Shown here in pieces: positions 12,293 to 27,200 of a stretch of 64,000 bases of DNA. Each line of letters opens with the position of its first letter. The first letter of the stretch is position 1. The notes beneath the pieces were generated by a model, which had not been told where the DNA came from, ran no database searches, and saw nothing but the letters and a program-made list of their open reading frames with translations. The stretch lies in contig ML677385.1 in assembly GCA_007922305.1 (NCBI GenBank), forward strand, positions 9,806,470-9,870,469. The letters run 5' to 3'. The DNA is from Dermatemys mawii (lineage: Eukaryota; Chordata; Testudines; Dermatemydidae). A program made the translations under genes and the position numbers.

Positions 12293-15200
12293 GTAAGTTA
12301 CATGCGGGTTAATGGTCTTGAACTGATTTGTTAATCACACTGGATTTCTGAATTACAGAAGTATGTCTCTTTTTTTAAAATAAGAGATTTGGAATTTTTA
12401 AAATGCTCTAAAGCAAACAGATGAATTGCAACGGGTTTTATAACACTATATTTGTAAGGACAAGTAAAGTGTAGAAAGAAGTATTACTTAAAGGATAAGT
12501 AATACCAATAAAACCATACTTTCAATTTTTTCACCTGTGCCTATCCTAGAAGAACAGAAGGAATTTTACTCAGACAGATGTCAAGGGTTTTTAATGTTTG
12601 GTTCTCAAATTCAAATCCAGGGCTGAAATTGGGAGGAAATGAAGTGAAATGCTGCTTCTCTTGTTAAACTAAAGTGATTACTTTGATACATGCAGGGAGA
12701 TGGCAAAAGAAAAGGGGAGTTTTAAGTGTTAAATATATGCTATTTGAGCCCTGCTTTGGATCACCTTTTGAATACAAATTCCATGTGCTTCGTACTCCAC
12801 CATGTGGCACTGAAAATTTAATGCTATAGAACTATTGCTGGGTAACAGACTACTTGCTGACTGTCTCTCTCCACTCCCTGCCTCCTATTGAAGATAGTGT
12901 AAAACACAGTAGCCTAACCGCAGCCATTCAAAGAATTAATGGATTCAGATGCCCGTAAAGCACAGTGATAAAAAGCGAATAAAATAAGACAAATGTTTAA
13001 AAATATAGTCATGAAGGAGAAGTCATTTTTGTGTATGCTTGATCTCACTGTTCCACAATGGCCTCTTTTTCATCTACATGAATATACAAAGGTTATGCAA
13101 GTATTAAAAACATTAACATGGGAATTTTCTCATCCCTTATTGTTACAAATGCTCTTTCATTGTATGTTTTACTTGAAGTACATAGAGTTTTTTAAGTTTT
13201 TCTATTATAAAAAGAAATATATAATTTGCTACTTAAAGTACTTATTCTGTAATAAACAGTCTACTTACTCTAAAAGAAATAAAAAAATACTTATGTGCTA
13301 CAGACTAATTTCTAGGGGTTTTTTTAGTTGGCGTTTTTTATTATATAAACCATTTCCCTAACACTTAGAGAATGTTCTCTTATTCCCCAGTTTATGCTGT
13401 TACTTCGGACTTTTCTTGTTAAAGTACAATTATTAGTGTAGGCTCGAATCCTCTGAAGATTTACATTATTGCATAAGTTTGTGCTCATAGTTCCACTGAA
13501 ATTTGTTGTTTTAACTAATTGATTGCATGCTTTTTAATGCTAAAACTTTAGTTTTGCTTTATCATACTTTTAAAAGAATTTTCCAGGTAAGTGAAGATAT
13601 GGCATTGTATTCCTTCTTAGCTTTTTTCATAGTACATATTCTATTTAGTTCAAGAAGCAGTATGACTTTTTATGGTGTGTGAAAGAAGCATCTGCCTGGG
13701 CTCATCTAAGCATTGCAAATAACTTGGAATAAGCTTGCGTCTGTTTTATCTGCTTGTGCATTTGTCTAAAATACAGTGCAAAGGACAAATGATCTACATG
13801 AAATTACTTAGTAAATGAAAGAGAGGCAATAAGTATCATATACTGCTTTTCCACATTTGTCCCTTCACATTCTGAAAGGGTAATATTTAAATAATCATAC
13901 TTGTATGTTGGTATGCATTAAACGTCTGATTACATCGTAAATGAGAGTGGTTATTCATATGTTGTTAAAGTAACATTGTGCCTTGTACTGGAGCAATGCT
14001 AGTGTGATGCCTTAATAGCAAAAGATGTTGAGTTATGTGACATCTAACTTAATGAGGAACATGCCGCACATCATTGACTACAGAATTGGTGACTTAGGAT
14101 ACAGAATTCACAATGGTATACACACAGCTGATAAAATTAAAGACACTAATACTTTTTTCATGTTCTAAACATGGAGATTTATTTCATTGAGTTCTCTATG
14201 GAACATTAGTACTCAAAAGGAAGCAGCTGATCTAAGCATCATTCTGAAATCCAAGCACAGACTTTATTTGAACACTTTGAATTTCTGATCAGAATTCTGT
14301 TCTGTTCTATATAGATTCTTATAGTTTCCTTATCACCATCGTATCTGTATGCCTTGCAGTAGTGTATTAAGCGATGTGACTGACATCAGTCATGTGTGGT
14401 TTGTTCTTTCTGTCATCTTCGCAGAGGAATAGGTCTGTGTGCAGTTAGTGTTTTGTTTTGATACACTTTTATTTTAATTTATTTTATTTTTAATACGCAT
14501 GTTGCAACCTGTTTTTGTTAGAGAAGGCACAGTGGAAGAAGTGCACCTTGCTCTTTAAGTGAAAGATGGGGAATTTGTGGTGGTCCTTAGTTCCTTTGGG
14601 AGTTTGTGGCATCATCGGACTAGCCCCCAAAAAAGCAGAGGGGTAGAAAATGTTCTATGTTGCATTTCCATTTTTTATTTGTAATTTACATAAATTTCCA
14701 CTTCTATAGAAATTATGAGCATTGAATATAATCTGCTGTTAGATCAATCTGTGGAGGAAAAAGTTTAGCTAAGAGTTTAGTATAGAAGCAGCCAAACCAA
14801 GGCATGCAGAACCTGCCTTCATTTATTCATGTCTGAGTATCCTAGAGGAGTACCTTTTGCTGAAGTTTCACTCTCATGTGGATTTATAAATGTGACTGCA
14901 AGTTTGAAATTAGCTATGTTGCCTACTGACTAATGCTGAAGTCCAGTGCAAAGACACTAGAAAGTATAGAGAGTGTATGAGTATGGGTTACCTAGGGAGG
15001 TGGTGGAATTTCCTTCCTGAGAGATGTTTAAGGTCAGGCTTGACAAAATCCTGTCTGGGATGACTTAGTTGGGGATTGGTCCTGCTTTGAGCAGGGGATT
15101 GAACTAGATGACCTCCTGAGGTCCCTTTGAACCCTGATATTCTATGATTAAATATGGCTCTAAACTAAAATACTCAATGTGCCAGCTACTTTTAAAAGGT

Positions 15201-18200
15201 GTAAATAACTTTGATCGATCCCATCGTATACTGCTATTTGGGAAGGATCTATTTAAACAGTGGAAGATGCCTGCTAGCCTTTCTTATTTTCTGTTTTTAT
15301 CAGAGCTGGTGAAAAAAAAAATAAACTGTGATGGAACAGTATCAGAGGAGTAGCCATGTTAGTCTGGATCCGCAAAGGCAACAAAGAGTCCTGTGGCACC
15401 TTATAGACTAACAGATGTAGAGCATAAGCTTTCATGAGTGAATACCCACTCCGTCAGATGCAGGAATTGCATCTGTTAGTCTATAAAGTGCCATAGCATC
15501 TGTGATGGAACAGTTTTCCATCAAAAATTCTTATTTGACACAATCAAAACATTCAGTGGGAGGTGTCAATTCTGTCAAAACTTTAAACACAAGCCAGGCA
15601 GGCAGGCTAGCCTGCTGTCTGACCACCTAGCTTGTCTGCTGCCCTTGCCACTGGCTAGCTACCTGGCCAGCTTGCCACGGGCTAGTTTCTCCAACATTAA
15701 ATTATGACATGAAGTGTTGTCATTTTTTCATTTATATTATTTTATTTTATATTGCTTTATATTTATTTTATATTTTTATTTTACTTTCATTTATATTATT
15801 TTCATTATACTAATTAGAGAAGGAAATTACCAACCCAGTTGCCAGCTAGAATACAAATTGCAAATAACCAGTTGGCATATCAATTTCCAATAAGCAAAAT
15901 TCTAGTTACCAATATAAATAGTAATTACCAAGTACCAATTAGAATACAAATTACTAATAACAAATTAGAAAGCCAATCACAATTATTTTTTTCATTCTAT
16001 AATACAAAATAAAAATAATTATTAGATGCTCATTTTAAAATAGTATAGTCAAAACATGTTGACTGTTATATTATGTCATGTTATAATTTAGTGGTCAAAA
16101 TGTTTAGACTTTTATATTGTATTATAAATTATTATGGAGTAAAATATAACCTAAGTCTAGTCAATAAATTTGAAATGAAAACTTTAGATAAAGTCAAAAA
16201 GAGGGGTCTTTTCATTTTTCCTAATGTATAATTTAGGAATTCAATTTCACAAGAAGTATCAAAATTTTGATATTTTCTGATTTGGAATGGGGGAAAAAAA
16301 TCAAAATTTCAGTATGTTCTGCAGAATGGGAATTCTGGGTTCTGGTTTTAAAAAAATAACTTTTTCCGCGTGCTTTAATAGCTCTTAAATGAGGATTTTT
16401 TTTAAAAAAAAATGTGCTACATTTTATAGTTACCACAGTTCAGCGTAACTGCATCTGTATTTCCTCCTTATAGTCAACCAAGAGAACTCACTCTAGACTC
16501 CCAGCTCCTCAGTTATCACCTCTCTTGGACAGAGACCTGTGCCTATCTTCCTTCTGACTGCGTGTTAAGGCTGCACAGCTCCCTGATTTACACTGTGATA
16601 TTCCCAGCAAGCCAGACTGTCCAAAACGTCAACTTCTGCATTTTGCTTTCTCTCCAGAGGCCATGAATAGTGCAATTGTCTGCAGTTATGTGTTACCAAA
16701 CAGCACTTCCTAAGCAAACATGTTTATTCTTAAAATAAAAACATTACCAAAAAAAACCCTGTTCAAAACAATAAAAGAATCTACACATATGTCAAAAAGC
16801 TTACCAGAGGTAACCCAACTCCAGGCCTGGATCTGATAGTTGCCAGTCCTTCAAAACTCACAGCTGTTTTTCCTCATGGTTACAAGTTCATAACTGTCTC
16901 AGATTCCGAACCAGAATCCCAACTGAACAGATCATCCTGTTTCTTTATATAGGTTGGGTCTTTCATCTCCAACCTCTGAGAACAAGTAATCTGCACATAA
17001 TCAATTTTTATTCAGGGTGTAACTTCAAAAGGCTGGGCTTAACAAAGCCAGGGGTGTGGCAGTTGCATTAACCTCTCCATAGCCATTTCCCAAGGAATCT
17101 TCTTCACACTTTTTGTCCCAAACAGTCCATTCTTGTCTGGCACAATTTCAGTGTAGTCCTTTGAAAACTCAGGCTTCATATCACATTCTCTCCCTCTGTG
17201 CCCCCTGCTCCCAGACGTTATATAAATTTTCCAATGAGATTTTTTTTTAAAGGATATTGCAGGAAATTGTTTTATCTTTCACATATAGCAAATGCACAAG
17301 TGCACCTACGATGAATGAAATATGGTATCCAAGCTTTTTTCATATTCTTTGTAATTATATTTTGATCCTGGTCTTACAGTTTACACCTAGAGTATAGAAT
17401 GTTTGCAAATAAAGTAGTAGTGTTGTTCCCATTGACTCAAAACTGCTGTGTCATGCTCTAGTGGTTATACATTGGACTATCATCTGATAACGAAAGATAC
17501 AACTGTTCAAGATCTCTTTAAATTACTGTTTTTTAAAAAAACTGTTTAGACATGCACATCATGCACCAATGGAGGTTTTTCTTAAGAAGTAGAGCAAAAT
17601 TTGTAAAGATGTTAGCAAAATTGTTGCCTGCCAAACTCACATTGGCTGAGAAATGTTTCCTCTATTCTGAACTCACAAAAACAGTTTCCTTCTGCTAATA
17701 AATATCTCTGTGCCTACTGGTTGAGAAATACTAAATTAGGTGTTCAGTAAATGCTCTCTTCCCAGGAGCTGATTGAATCTGAGACTCTACCAGCCCAATT
17801 GCCATATATGGCAATCACATCCTTGGGAGCAATGATAGAGGACTTGCTGAACATGCTGTCCTAACAAAGGAAGTTATTCTCAATCTGTTTGCTGTCAGTT
17901 ATACACAGAAGAATTTTTACAGGGAACTTAGTCTCTGGTTATTGGTTTCTCCCTTGTTAATAGAGCAAAGACCTGGAAGTGGAAAAAGCAAATGACAATA
18001 TTGTCTAAAAATTTCCAACCCCATCTTTTGCGGTGTGGGGGAATATAAAGTGTCCCTGGGACTCTTCAGTAGTATAATGAGTTGTACCAGATTTCCTCCA
18101 TTCTCTGATGGGTTGTGCCAGATGAAGGAAAGGATGGTCCTGAGAATTGAATGAGGAAAGGAAAGGAAAGGAAAGGAAAGGATGGTCCTGAGAATTGAAT

Positions 18201-21200
18201 GAGCTCTCCTGTTTACCATTATCCCAAGAACCCCACAACTCACCTCATTAGAGGAGATTTAGATTGTGAGGGAAGAAAAGAAGGAACATTTCCACAGTTG
18301 GCTAAACTTGAAATTAACATATACATATGTTGTAGATGTAATTCTTGTAAATCTTCAATGACTAGGAAAACAAATGACATGCTCTGTCAGATGCGATCCA
18401 GATGTTAACCAATTAGTTTTGTGATTGTGAATTCCATGATCCAAATTTTAAACAATGTGTTCTTAAAATTAAGAGTCTTGATTGTCTTTAGTCACCTAAT
18501 AAGCACTTAGGTACCCACAATGGTTATTTAAGTACTTACACACAGGTCTAACCTCTAACTTTATGCATACATATGTGTCCAAGTTTAATTATACTGGGTT
18601 TATTGCATATGTTCTTGAAGATAACCTTATAGCAGGTCCAACAATAATTACAAATTAATTTGCATTCTCCTGTAGAGACCAGACATTGTTAGCTATTTTG
18701 CTATGTAATTACTACATTTTTCAAGTAAAATTATCTCCAGCTCTGTGCTACCATAGTGATATATACCATAGCTGGATAATAAATGGGTGTCATGATTAAC
18801 ATGGTAACAAAGAGTCCTGTGGCACCTTAAAGACTAACTAAAGTATTAGAGCATAAGCTTTTGTGGGCTAATACCCACTTTGTCAGATGCATGCAGTGGA
18901 AGACATGTTCTGTTTTGGATGACACAGTAAACATCATTGTTTTACTACCAGTCACACACACTGTGAGGGTCTCCTTTTGTGTGTGTGTGTCTCTCTCTTT
19001 CTGGTTCCCTTCCTGCCTTCCATTCAATTTCAAAAGGGAATTTCATGGATATTACATTTGAGAAGTACCCTAAGTACTTACAGTGCTCTGTTGTTAATTA
19101 GCATGTCTACAGGGCATCTAGATAAGTAGCAACTGAACTACACATGATCAGTACTATTATGTTGAATGGCTAAATATTTCAATCTAAACTGTTACTTTGA
19201 AATAAGTAAACCAGAAGATAAAGTGAGAAACCATCCTTGAAAGCCTAATGACTTATGCATACTGAGTGGTAGTTACAAGCCTTTAACATCAGGAAACCCA
19301 AAACACCAGGAAATCTTGGCAAGCTATGTGCTGCAATTCAAGTAGATGAGCATAATTACATAAAACAGTAAATATTACACTAGCATACAGAAACACCTTC
19401 TTCTGCCACCTATGCACTTGTGCATGTATTGTTTATTTGTGGAGTACACCAGCTTCTTAAAAATAATAATAATAGTCACAGTTAAAGCTACAACTCTGTA
19501 TTCTCACTGATAATTTTGGAAAGAGAGCTCAAATTATGCAAAAGGCTCTCTATATTTGCCATTAATCTAACACATTGGCATTTATATTCAATTAGTTCAT
19601 ATAAAAAGAAGGAATAACAAAAGTGCATGATTATTCCTGTGTCATGTCACATTAGCATCTTACCACATTGGTCTAACGTCAATGTCAGAGCCCATAGAGT
19701 TGTATAGATTGTTTTCTCTGGCGAATCCTAATCAAATCTGTTCAGAAAATTGCATGGTTTATGCAGCAGGCCATATTTGGACTCTCTGTTGGAACTGCTA
19801 ATAGCAAAGAGTGGTTGAAAGAAAGCCACATTGGCCTCTCCTACTCAGAACCACCATTGCGACTGCTGGAGAAGTCTGTGGCTGGTTGCCTAGTTTTCAG
19901 TTATTGGCAGCTATTGGGTGCTATAGTTTGTTCTCCTGCATAGCAATTTAGTCCTGTTACCTGACTGTTCTTTCTTGTTTGTTTTTAATTATCCTTAAAT
20001 TCTAGCATGGTAATTCCTTTCTATTTTATCATGGTAGATTTTCAGAATCAGGCTTTTAATCTGTAAATGCACTATTTTAAAATCCAAAGTTGCTGTCGTA
20101 CCATGTGCTTTAAGGAAAATATTAAACAAAAAAAGATTGATTCCAACAGTTTTTAATTTAGCTGAATCCCTTGCTGTTCAGTGTTTAATGAACTGTGATT
20201 CATTAAGTTTATTATATTTATTGTGGAAATTAGTGCTCATACTCAGGCCAGGAAATGATTCACACCTGTGAATTACAATATGTGTATTTTGAAAGCTAGC
20301 TTACATTATTACTGGCTTATTCTAAATTCAAGTGATGTGAGGGCATACATCTGCATTGTCCCAAAGCAGTGTGTATTAGTACACAACTCATTTATTTGAC
20401 TCCTTATGGAATTGTCCCGCTTTTTAGCACTTATTAATTTTGATCATGGCCATCTCGTCTCTTTTGAGTGTGATGTAATCTCTGCCTGCATCTTAGATTT
20501 CTATAAATCAGTAGAGTAAAAACCCAAATTAAGTAAACACATGGCACAGGTCATGTGCCAGTGGCACAAGTGGTCCTCCCCCAATTCTGAAGTCGCCAAA
20601 AGATTCCTTGACCTTGAGAGCTACAGAGGCCCTAATAACCTCTTCAGTCCTCATAAAACCATTTCCTTGGCCATTTAATCATTTTCATGCTCTTAGAACT
20701 TCTTAGAAGTTTCTGGCATCTTTCCAGTGTTGAGGTGATCAGAACTGTTTATATTGTTGGCAGAGTTTCTCAGTGCTGTTCATGATGATATATGTCTGCA
20801 TACTCTAAGCAGCCCACAATCATATTGTCTTTTAAGCCATTATTTTTTAATGCAAGTTCACATCAGTTTGTTGTCTACTATTAAGTGCATTATGGAACTA
20901 TTTTTGAGAAAACATCTTCTTTCTATTAACAATCTGAGTTTTGGCTTATTTTTCCAAAGATTAGTCTCTGTTATTGTTAATTTGCTGAGACATTAATCAT
21001 TGTTAACTAAACAATTTTCCTTTATTCAATAAATACTTAAGTCAAAGACTACAGTTACATTTGCTTGTCATTCTGTGTAGTTACATTTACTCAAACCATA
21101 AAGTTCCTGGTTCTATTACTAAATGTTCAAGAATTCATGTCTCAGTTCTCTTCTGTTTGCTAAATGTTGTAGTAGAGCATCGTGGATTGCCAATGGCTTT

Positions 21201-24200
21201 GCAGGGATTTTTTTCATTGAAAAAAAAAAATTGAATCTCCCTTCTCTAATTCAAGGTAATATCAGTTTTACATATATTCAGCTGTTGCACCGATTCTCTT
21301 CCTTGTGATTTCAATGTTGCAAGGCTCTCTTCATTTGGTTCTTTTATCTTTTTAAAAGTTACTTTTAGTTATAGAAATACTGGACTGAATAGCCAAAAAA
21401 AATTCCATTCTGAAAAGGTCAAAATGGAATATTTGAATCTCCATTCTGATGTTTTTTAAAAGGATTTTTTTTCCTAAATCAACGTGTTTCGGCTAAACAT
21501 TTCACTTTAAACAAATCATCATTTCCTGACTGAATTTTCCATCGGAAAATTTCTGTCTAGCTCTATAAATAATACGTATAGATGAGCCTCAGAAACATAA
21601 AGGAGCTATCATTGCTAATTGAGTTTTACAAATTTCTGTATGCCTGTTTCTTTAATACATGTATGATACAGCAGGACACTCTGGTGCCCAACTATTCTAA
21701 GATTCTTAGGTCTCTTATTGTTTTATTATACAATGAACACCTTTAGAAAAAAAGTCTTTATGCCCATGTTGATCATCACAAGTACATGCAGCATTCAGTA
21801 TATATAGCTTTGTAAGCAATATACAAATGAAGATGTGATTTAAAAAAAATTATTTTGCAATTGTCAAATTTGTTCACATTTGAACTAAATGAAAAAGCTT
21901 GTTCTTCATTTGTGTGGCAATATAAAGTTTAAGTTCTCATTTCTTTTCTTGAAATACATTTGTTTTATTTTAAGAGATAGAGTCCCTTAGAAATGCATCT
22001 ACTTATAGGTAGGCTTGTAGTGTTTTTGTGAAATTGTTGTGTAACTAATATAGGGAATAGATGGAAGTTACGGTTCGATTTTTTTTTTTGCATTTAGCAA
22101 TAATGGTTTCAAATACTCTTCCTGATGAGCAAAAAAAAGCTAATAGTTATTTCAGAGTTCCCATGCTCGGCGGTAATTGTTAAGCAATCTGGTACTAGCA
22201 GATATTCGTTTTCTAACAATTTCCACATAAATTGTTTTGAAATGGTCTAAACTGGGTTATATCAATATGCATTATATGAATTGTTTTGCATGTTATAGCA
22301 TTGGTCAGTGTTGTTTAAATCAATTGATGTCTTTTTATCAAGACTGATTTCTGATGAGATGACTAGGGCTGAAATTTTTGTTATAGTAATTTGATCACCT
22401 ACTGGTTCTTGGTGAAAATGACAGAAATATTCACTAAAAAATGGCTGAGATGAATGCACGAATGTCCTTTGTCACCAGCCTACTGTTGTACATTTGCCCT
22501 AACAGACAGTGAATGCAAGTTTTGATCAGTGAGTCCTAAACCACAAGTTAAATAACATTTGTAGACATCAGGAATACATACCAGTGTAAGATAATGTCAT
22601 TTACTGTACATATCAGATATTTTGATCAAAATATTTATAATTTATATCAGAAATCTCCTAAAAAGCTATTAATACAACAGGTCAAACAAGAAATAAAAAT
22701 ATCCAAGTAAACTCCTTTACCTGTTTATGTACGTTTCTTTTCCATAATTACTTTAGATTTTTTTTTCAGAGGCAAACAATTGTAATCCATCTGCTTCTCT
22801 TGAGAAGGAAATCTATATATTCAGTATCTACAATGTAATTATAATGTCCTTAGCAACGGATTGTTGTCATTGTCACAAACTCAGAATTTGGCTTTACATT
22901 TAAGCAGGAGAAGGTAGTATTGAGTTTGCACTCAAGAAAAATAAAATAAAATGAATTATAAGGCAGTAAACAAATAATTCTCCTTTAAATTATTTCTTTT
23001 AGAGTTTTAATATCACTTAATGTCTCTTTAATATAGGCCAGGAATTAGATACTCCAATTGTAGTAGGATACAGTTATATTTCAAACGCATCTGATTACTA
23101 AGTGTGTTTTCCAACAGAAAATACAATCTGATTTGACAAGTCATGAGATTAGTTTGGAAGAAATGAAAAAGCGAAGCCAGGGTAAGGATGCTACCAAAAG
23201 AGTTTTCTCCCAAATTGATGTTGCACAGGTATGTAACCTCCATATAACAGTGTTATATGGTTGAAATATTCTTGACAATTTATATTTATGTATATGTGGT
23301 GTTACAGTTGTTCCTTGAAATAGCTTGAGCTATTATGTAGCAGTCATCTGCTTAACAAATCACAGAACCAATAACAAATCTCCTGCTATATTTTATTAGT
23401 GCTGTTTTTTATTCATACCTGCCACAATGTATAGCAAAAAATGGTGAACAATTGTAGCATACATAATGCTACACATATCAAAATTTTAATCAACTCAGTA
23501 GACCCTTTATTGAGTAGATCTTTTGAGTGTAATAATTGCATAAAAGGTAACACCATGCAAGATGTGTTGGGTATATCATCATTTGAGATATATTAAGAGA
23601 TTTCTATTAAAAATTGACTGGGTGACAAGTCAATAGGACTCTATTTTAGAGACAAAAGCATGATTTTATTAAGGCTCCTATGTACTACAAATATTTTTGG
23701 AAAACTATTTGCAGGATATTTATGCCCATTTACAGTTCCCATATTCTAAAGCACTTGCCAGATGTAAGTGATGTGAGTGGATTACCAAAGTCCAACCTGA
23801 GCAATTCATTGCTGATTAAAAGTTATAACTAGCATGTTATTCCAACTCATGTAATAAACAAAGGGAGACACATTAGGTACGAGGGCTAGCTGGCTTACAC
23901 TTTCAAGCAAGAAAATTCCATTTTCTGTTTTGTGCCCTCCCAAATGGTCTTTGAAATATTCCTGGCCCTATAATCCTCTTCAGTCTATTCAACTTTTGCT
24001 ATGAATACTAAACTTGCATGGTGCTGTGAAATAAATACATTGATACCTTGTGTTAAAATACATCATTGATCATTTCACCTTTCATGATAGGGTAAGCAAA
24101 TGATTTAACAGCAAAGAGCAAGAGTTTGATCTTGTGGTTAAGGCACAGGACAGTGAGCAAGGTTGTATGTTTTTTCCCCAGCTCTGCCAAAGTCGTCTTT

Positions 24201-27200
24201 AATATTTGTGCCTCAGTTTCCCAGTCTCTAAAATGGGAATGATAATATTTTCTTAGCTCACAGACCTATTGAGAGGATGAATTGATTAATGTTTGTGTGT
24301 AATGTTTGGTCATGAGGGACATAGAAAAGTCTAGTAATAAAATGTTAAAAGTTATTTATTTTGAAAAAAGTGTTTTATGCTATTTAATATTTCCTCTTAT
24401 GGGATCTATTTATTCCTTGATGAATATATGTAACTATGTACATATCTCCTGTTAACCCTTTCCCTGCTGGTCTCCATGACAACTCTGATTCTGCCAGCTT
24501 TCCGCCAATGAAATGCTTATTTCAAAAGGATCTGTACATAGATCCTTGTACATTCAACAACACAGCTGGTAAACACTTCTGGGCACACTGTGCAAGTTAA
24601 GCAAAAACTAACCTTTTTGGAGATGTGTGTGTATTGGAAGAAGAATATCCTCCCTAAAACAGGACTTATTCACAGGAAGAGAGGAACATCTGTAAAAATG
24701 ATTTGGTTACTGAGATTTCACAATATTTTTGGAGTTATTTGATACATATGCCATTAATTTCTTTTCCTGCATGTGAAAGAATTGATTCCTTAACACCTTT
24801 TGTCCTGAGAGAGTTCCTCAAAAGCCTCTAAGTGATCATGCATATTACTATGAGTTTTGTCAATCTGAATAGATTCATTTAGATAACATAATTATTTAGA
24901 TCTGAACCAAAATTGGTTAATTTACATAATTTTGAAGGTTTTTGTGTATACATAAAATGAATCACTATCACAGTATTACTGAAAACTAAACGCATTGTAC
25001 TTAAACTAACAATTTGCCTGATTTTTTACTTTGCTACTCCAGTTTTAAGACAGTGCAACTCTACTGATATCACTTGAGTTATACTGACTTAAAACTGGAC
25101 TACCACAGTGATGAATCAGACAGCAAAACATCTGTCTTTACTTACTTTTTGTTCCAAAGTGCAGAGACATTTATAGATAAATACTGTACACATTTACTTT
25201 TTTGCTTCAAGGAAAATTCCTTATATGCATTACCTAGTCAATATGGTGATGATATTCACTGAAATATCTAGACAGAAAATAAATGGTAGCTGCAAAAAAG
25301 GAGGTTTAGCTAAAACAATAATCTTATTCTGTCATGATAACTAATGAACCATTTAGTCCTGGTAGGTTAGAAATATTTTGAGGAATTGAAAACCAGTCCC
25401 ATGTTCTTTATCATAAAGTTCTGTAGCCGGGAATTCAGAAGTAGATGATTTCCTCAAAGTAGTTATACAGTGGACAGAAGGAAACATTTCTGTGCTGGGG
25501 GATATTTTGCTTATCATAGAATTGTAGGACTGGGAAGGACCTTAAGAGATCATCTGGTCCAGTCCCCTGCACTCATGGCATGAATAAGTATTATCTAGAC
25601 CAGGAGTAGGCAACCTATGGCACGGGTGCCGAAGGCGGCACACGAGCTGATTTTCAGTAGCACTCACACTGCCCAGGTCCTGGCCACCAGTTTGGGGGAC
25701 CCTGCATTTTAATTTAATTTTAAATGAAGCTTCTTAAACATTTTAAAAACCTTATTTACCTTACATACAACCATAGTTTAGTTATATATTATAGACTTCT
25801 AGAAAGGGGTCTTCTAAAAACGTTAAAATGTATTACTGGCACGCGAAACCTTAAATTAGAGTGAATAAATGAAGACTCGGCACAGCACTTCCGAAAGGTT
25901 GCCGACCCCTGATCTAGACCATCCCTGACAGGTGTTTGTCAAGCCTGCTCTTAAAAATCTCCAATAATGGAGATTCCACAACCTTTCTGGGCAATTTATT
26001 CCAGTGGTTAACTATCCTGACAAGAAGTTTTTAAACTACCCCTGCTGCAATTTTAACCCATTGCTTCTTGTCTTACCCTCAGAGATTAAGGAGAACAATT
26101 TTTCTCCCTCCTCCTTATAATAACCTTATGATCTCCTGTTACTTAACACATCTTACTCTAGAAGAGGGAAAAAGCTCAGTTGACTCCCTTTCCTTGCAGG
26201 TAACTAAATAATACAAATTAATACTTCAGTGTTAATAAAATATAATAACCAAAGAATCTAAAAGTATAAATATTACACCAAATGATTGACAAAATGGATT
26301 GTGTCCTCCTCCTTGCCTGAAACTCCACAGTTGCACTCTGTATAAAATACTTTACTATCAAGGTTACTTATATGTAGGTGACAAACAGTTACATTTTAGG
26401 GTATTTACCTAAGTGTTAGACCATCTTAGACAAAAATCAACGTAATACATGGCTAAATAACCTATCTCTCCCTCGCCTCCCCACCCCCATCACCACGAAA
26501 AAGGGCAAAATGTGATGGAGTACATGAGTAATTCATTGGCTGAGAACAACAATAAAAAGGAAACTTAAATTGGTGCAATAGAGACTTGACTAGCTTTTAT
26601 GCTTCTCATATATATTGATGTAGACCACCTCTTGGTCATTAGTAACCATGGCTTTCTTTCTGAGCATCATTACCATTAGTGCACTGGTACCATTAGTGCA
26701 CTGGTAGACTCAGTTCGTTTCCCAGTGACAGGATTCTGCGAGGGTGATTTCTAGGAGAAGCTTGCACTGTCCCTAGCTGTGCTGTTACTTGTTCTATGTA
26801 TATATGGAAATGTTGGCCCCCAGAATGATTCCAGTACCTTCCTACTTTTATTTATTAAAAATAAACAGACATAAACTTCTTGTGGAGATATGTAATCAGG
26901 CACAATAATTATTCATAAAGACAAATAGCATGTAAAAATTGGGAAAATAGAAACATCATGTATGCCACAGGAATAACCACTTGAAATTTAGCTCTGCTTA
27001 CCTATGGTTTTTGTTTGTTTCTTCAATTTACTTTAATTAAATGTGCAGGGGGTCAATCTAGATGATCACAATGGTCCCTTATAACCTTAAAGTCTCTGAT
27101 TATATGAGAATCAAATCCCAAAGCCTATGCACAGTGCACAAGCTTCATGCAGGGTTTCTCTACAGCAACTAAAGGACAGATTATCTCTCAATCCCTATGA

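Larger units (their letters stand above)
12293..23117 (+). other. DMD: DMD intron 30
   Basis: 10,825 nt from donor GTAAGT to acceptor TTTTCCAACAG. Mostly AT-rich sequence without coding signal. Recognisable contents are a CR1 3' fragment, a fold-back repeat with a 15-bp duplication, an LTR-like block, a tRNA-like fragment and a GGAAA microsatellite. In 12300-14970, 15520-16430, 17520-18120 and 18910-23100 I see only AT-rich sequence with T and A runs; 15715-15800 is an ATTTT-rich tract. Confidence 0.9.
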
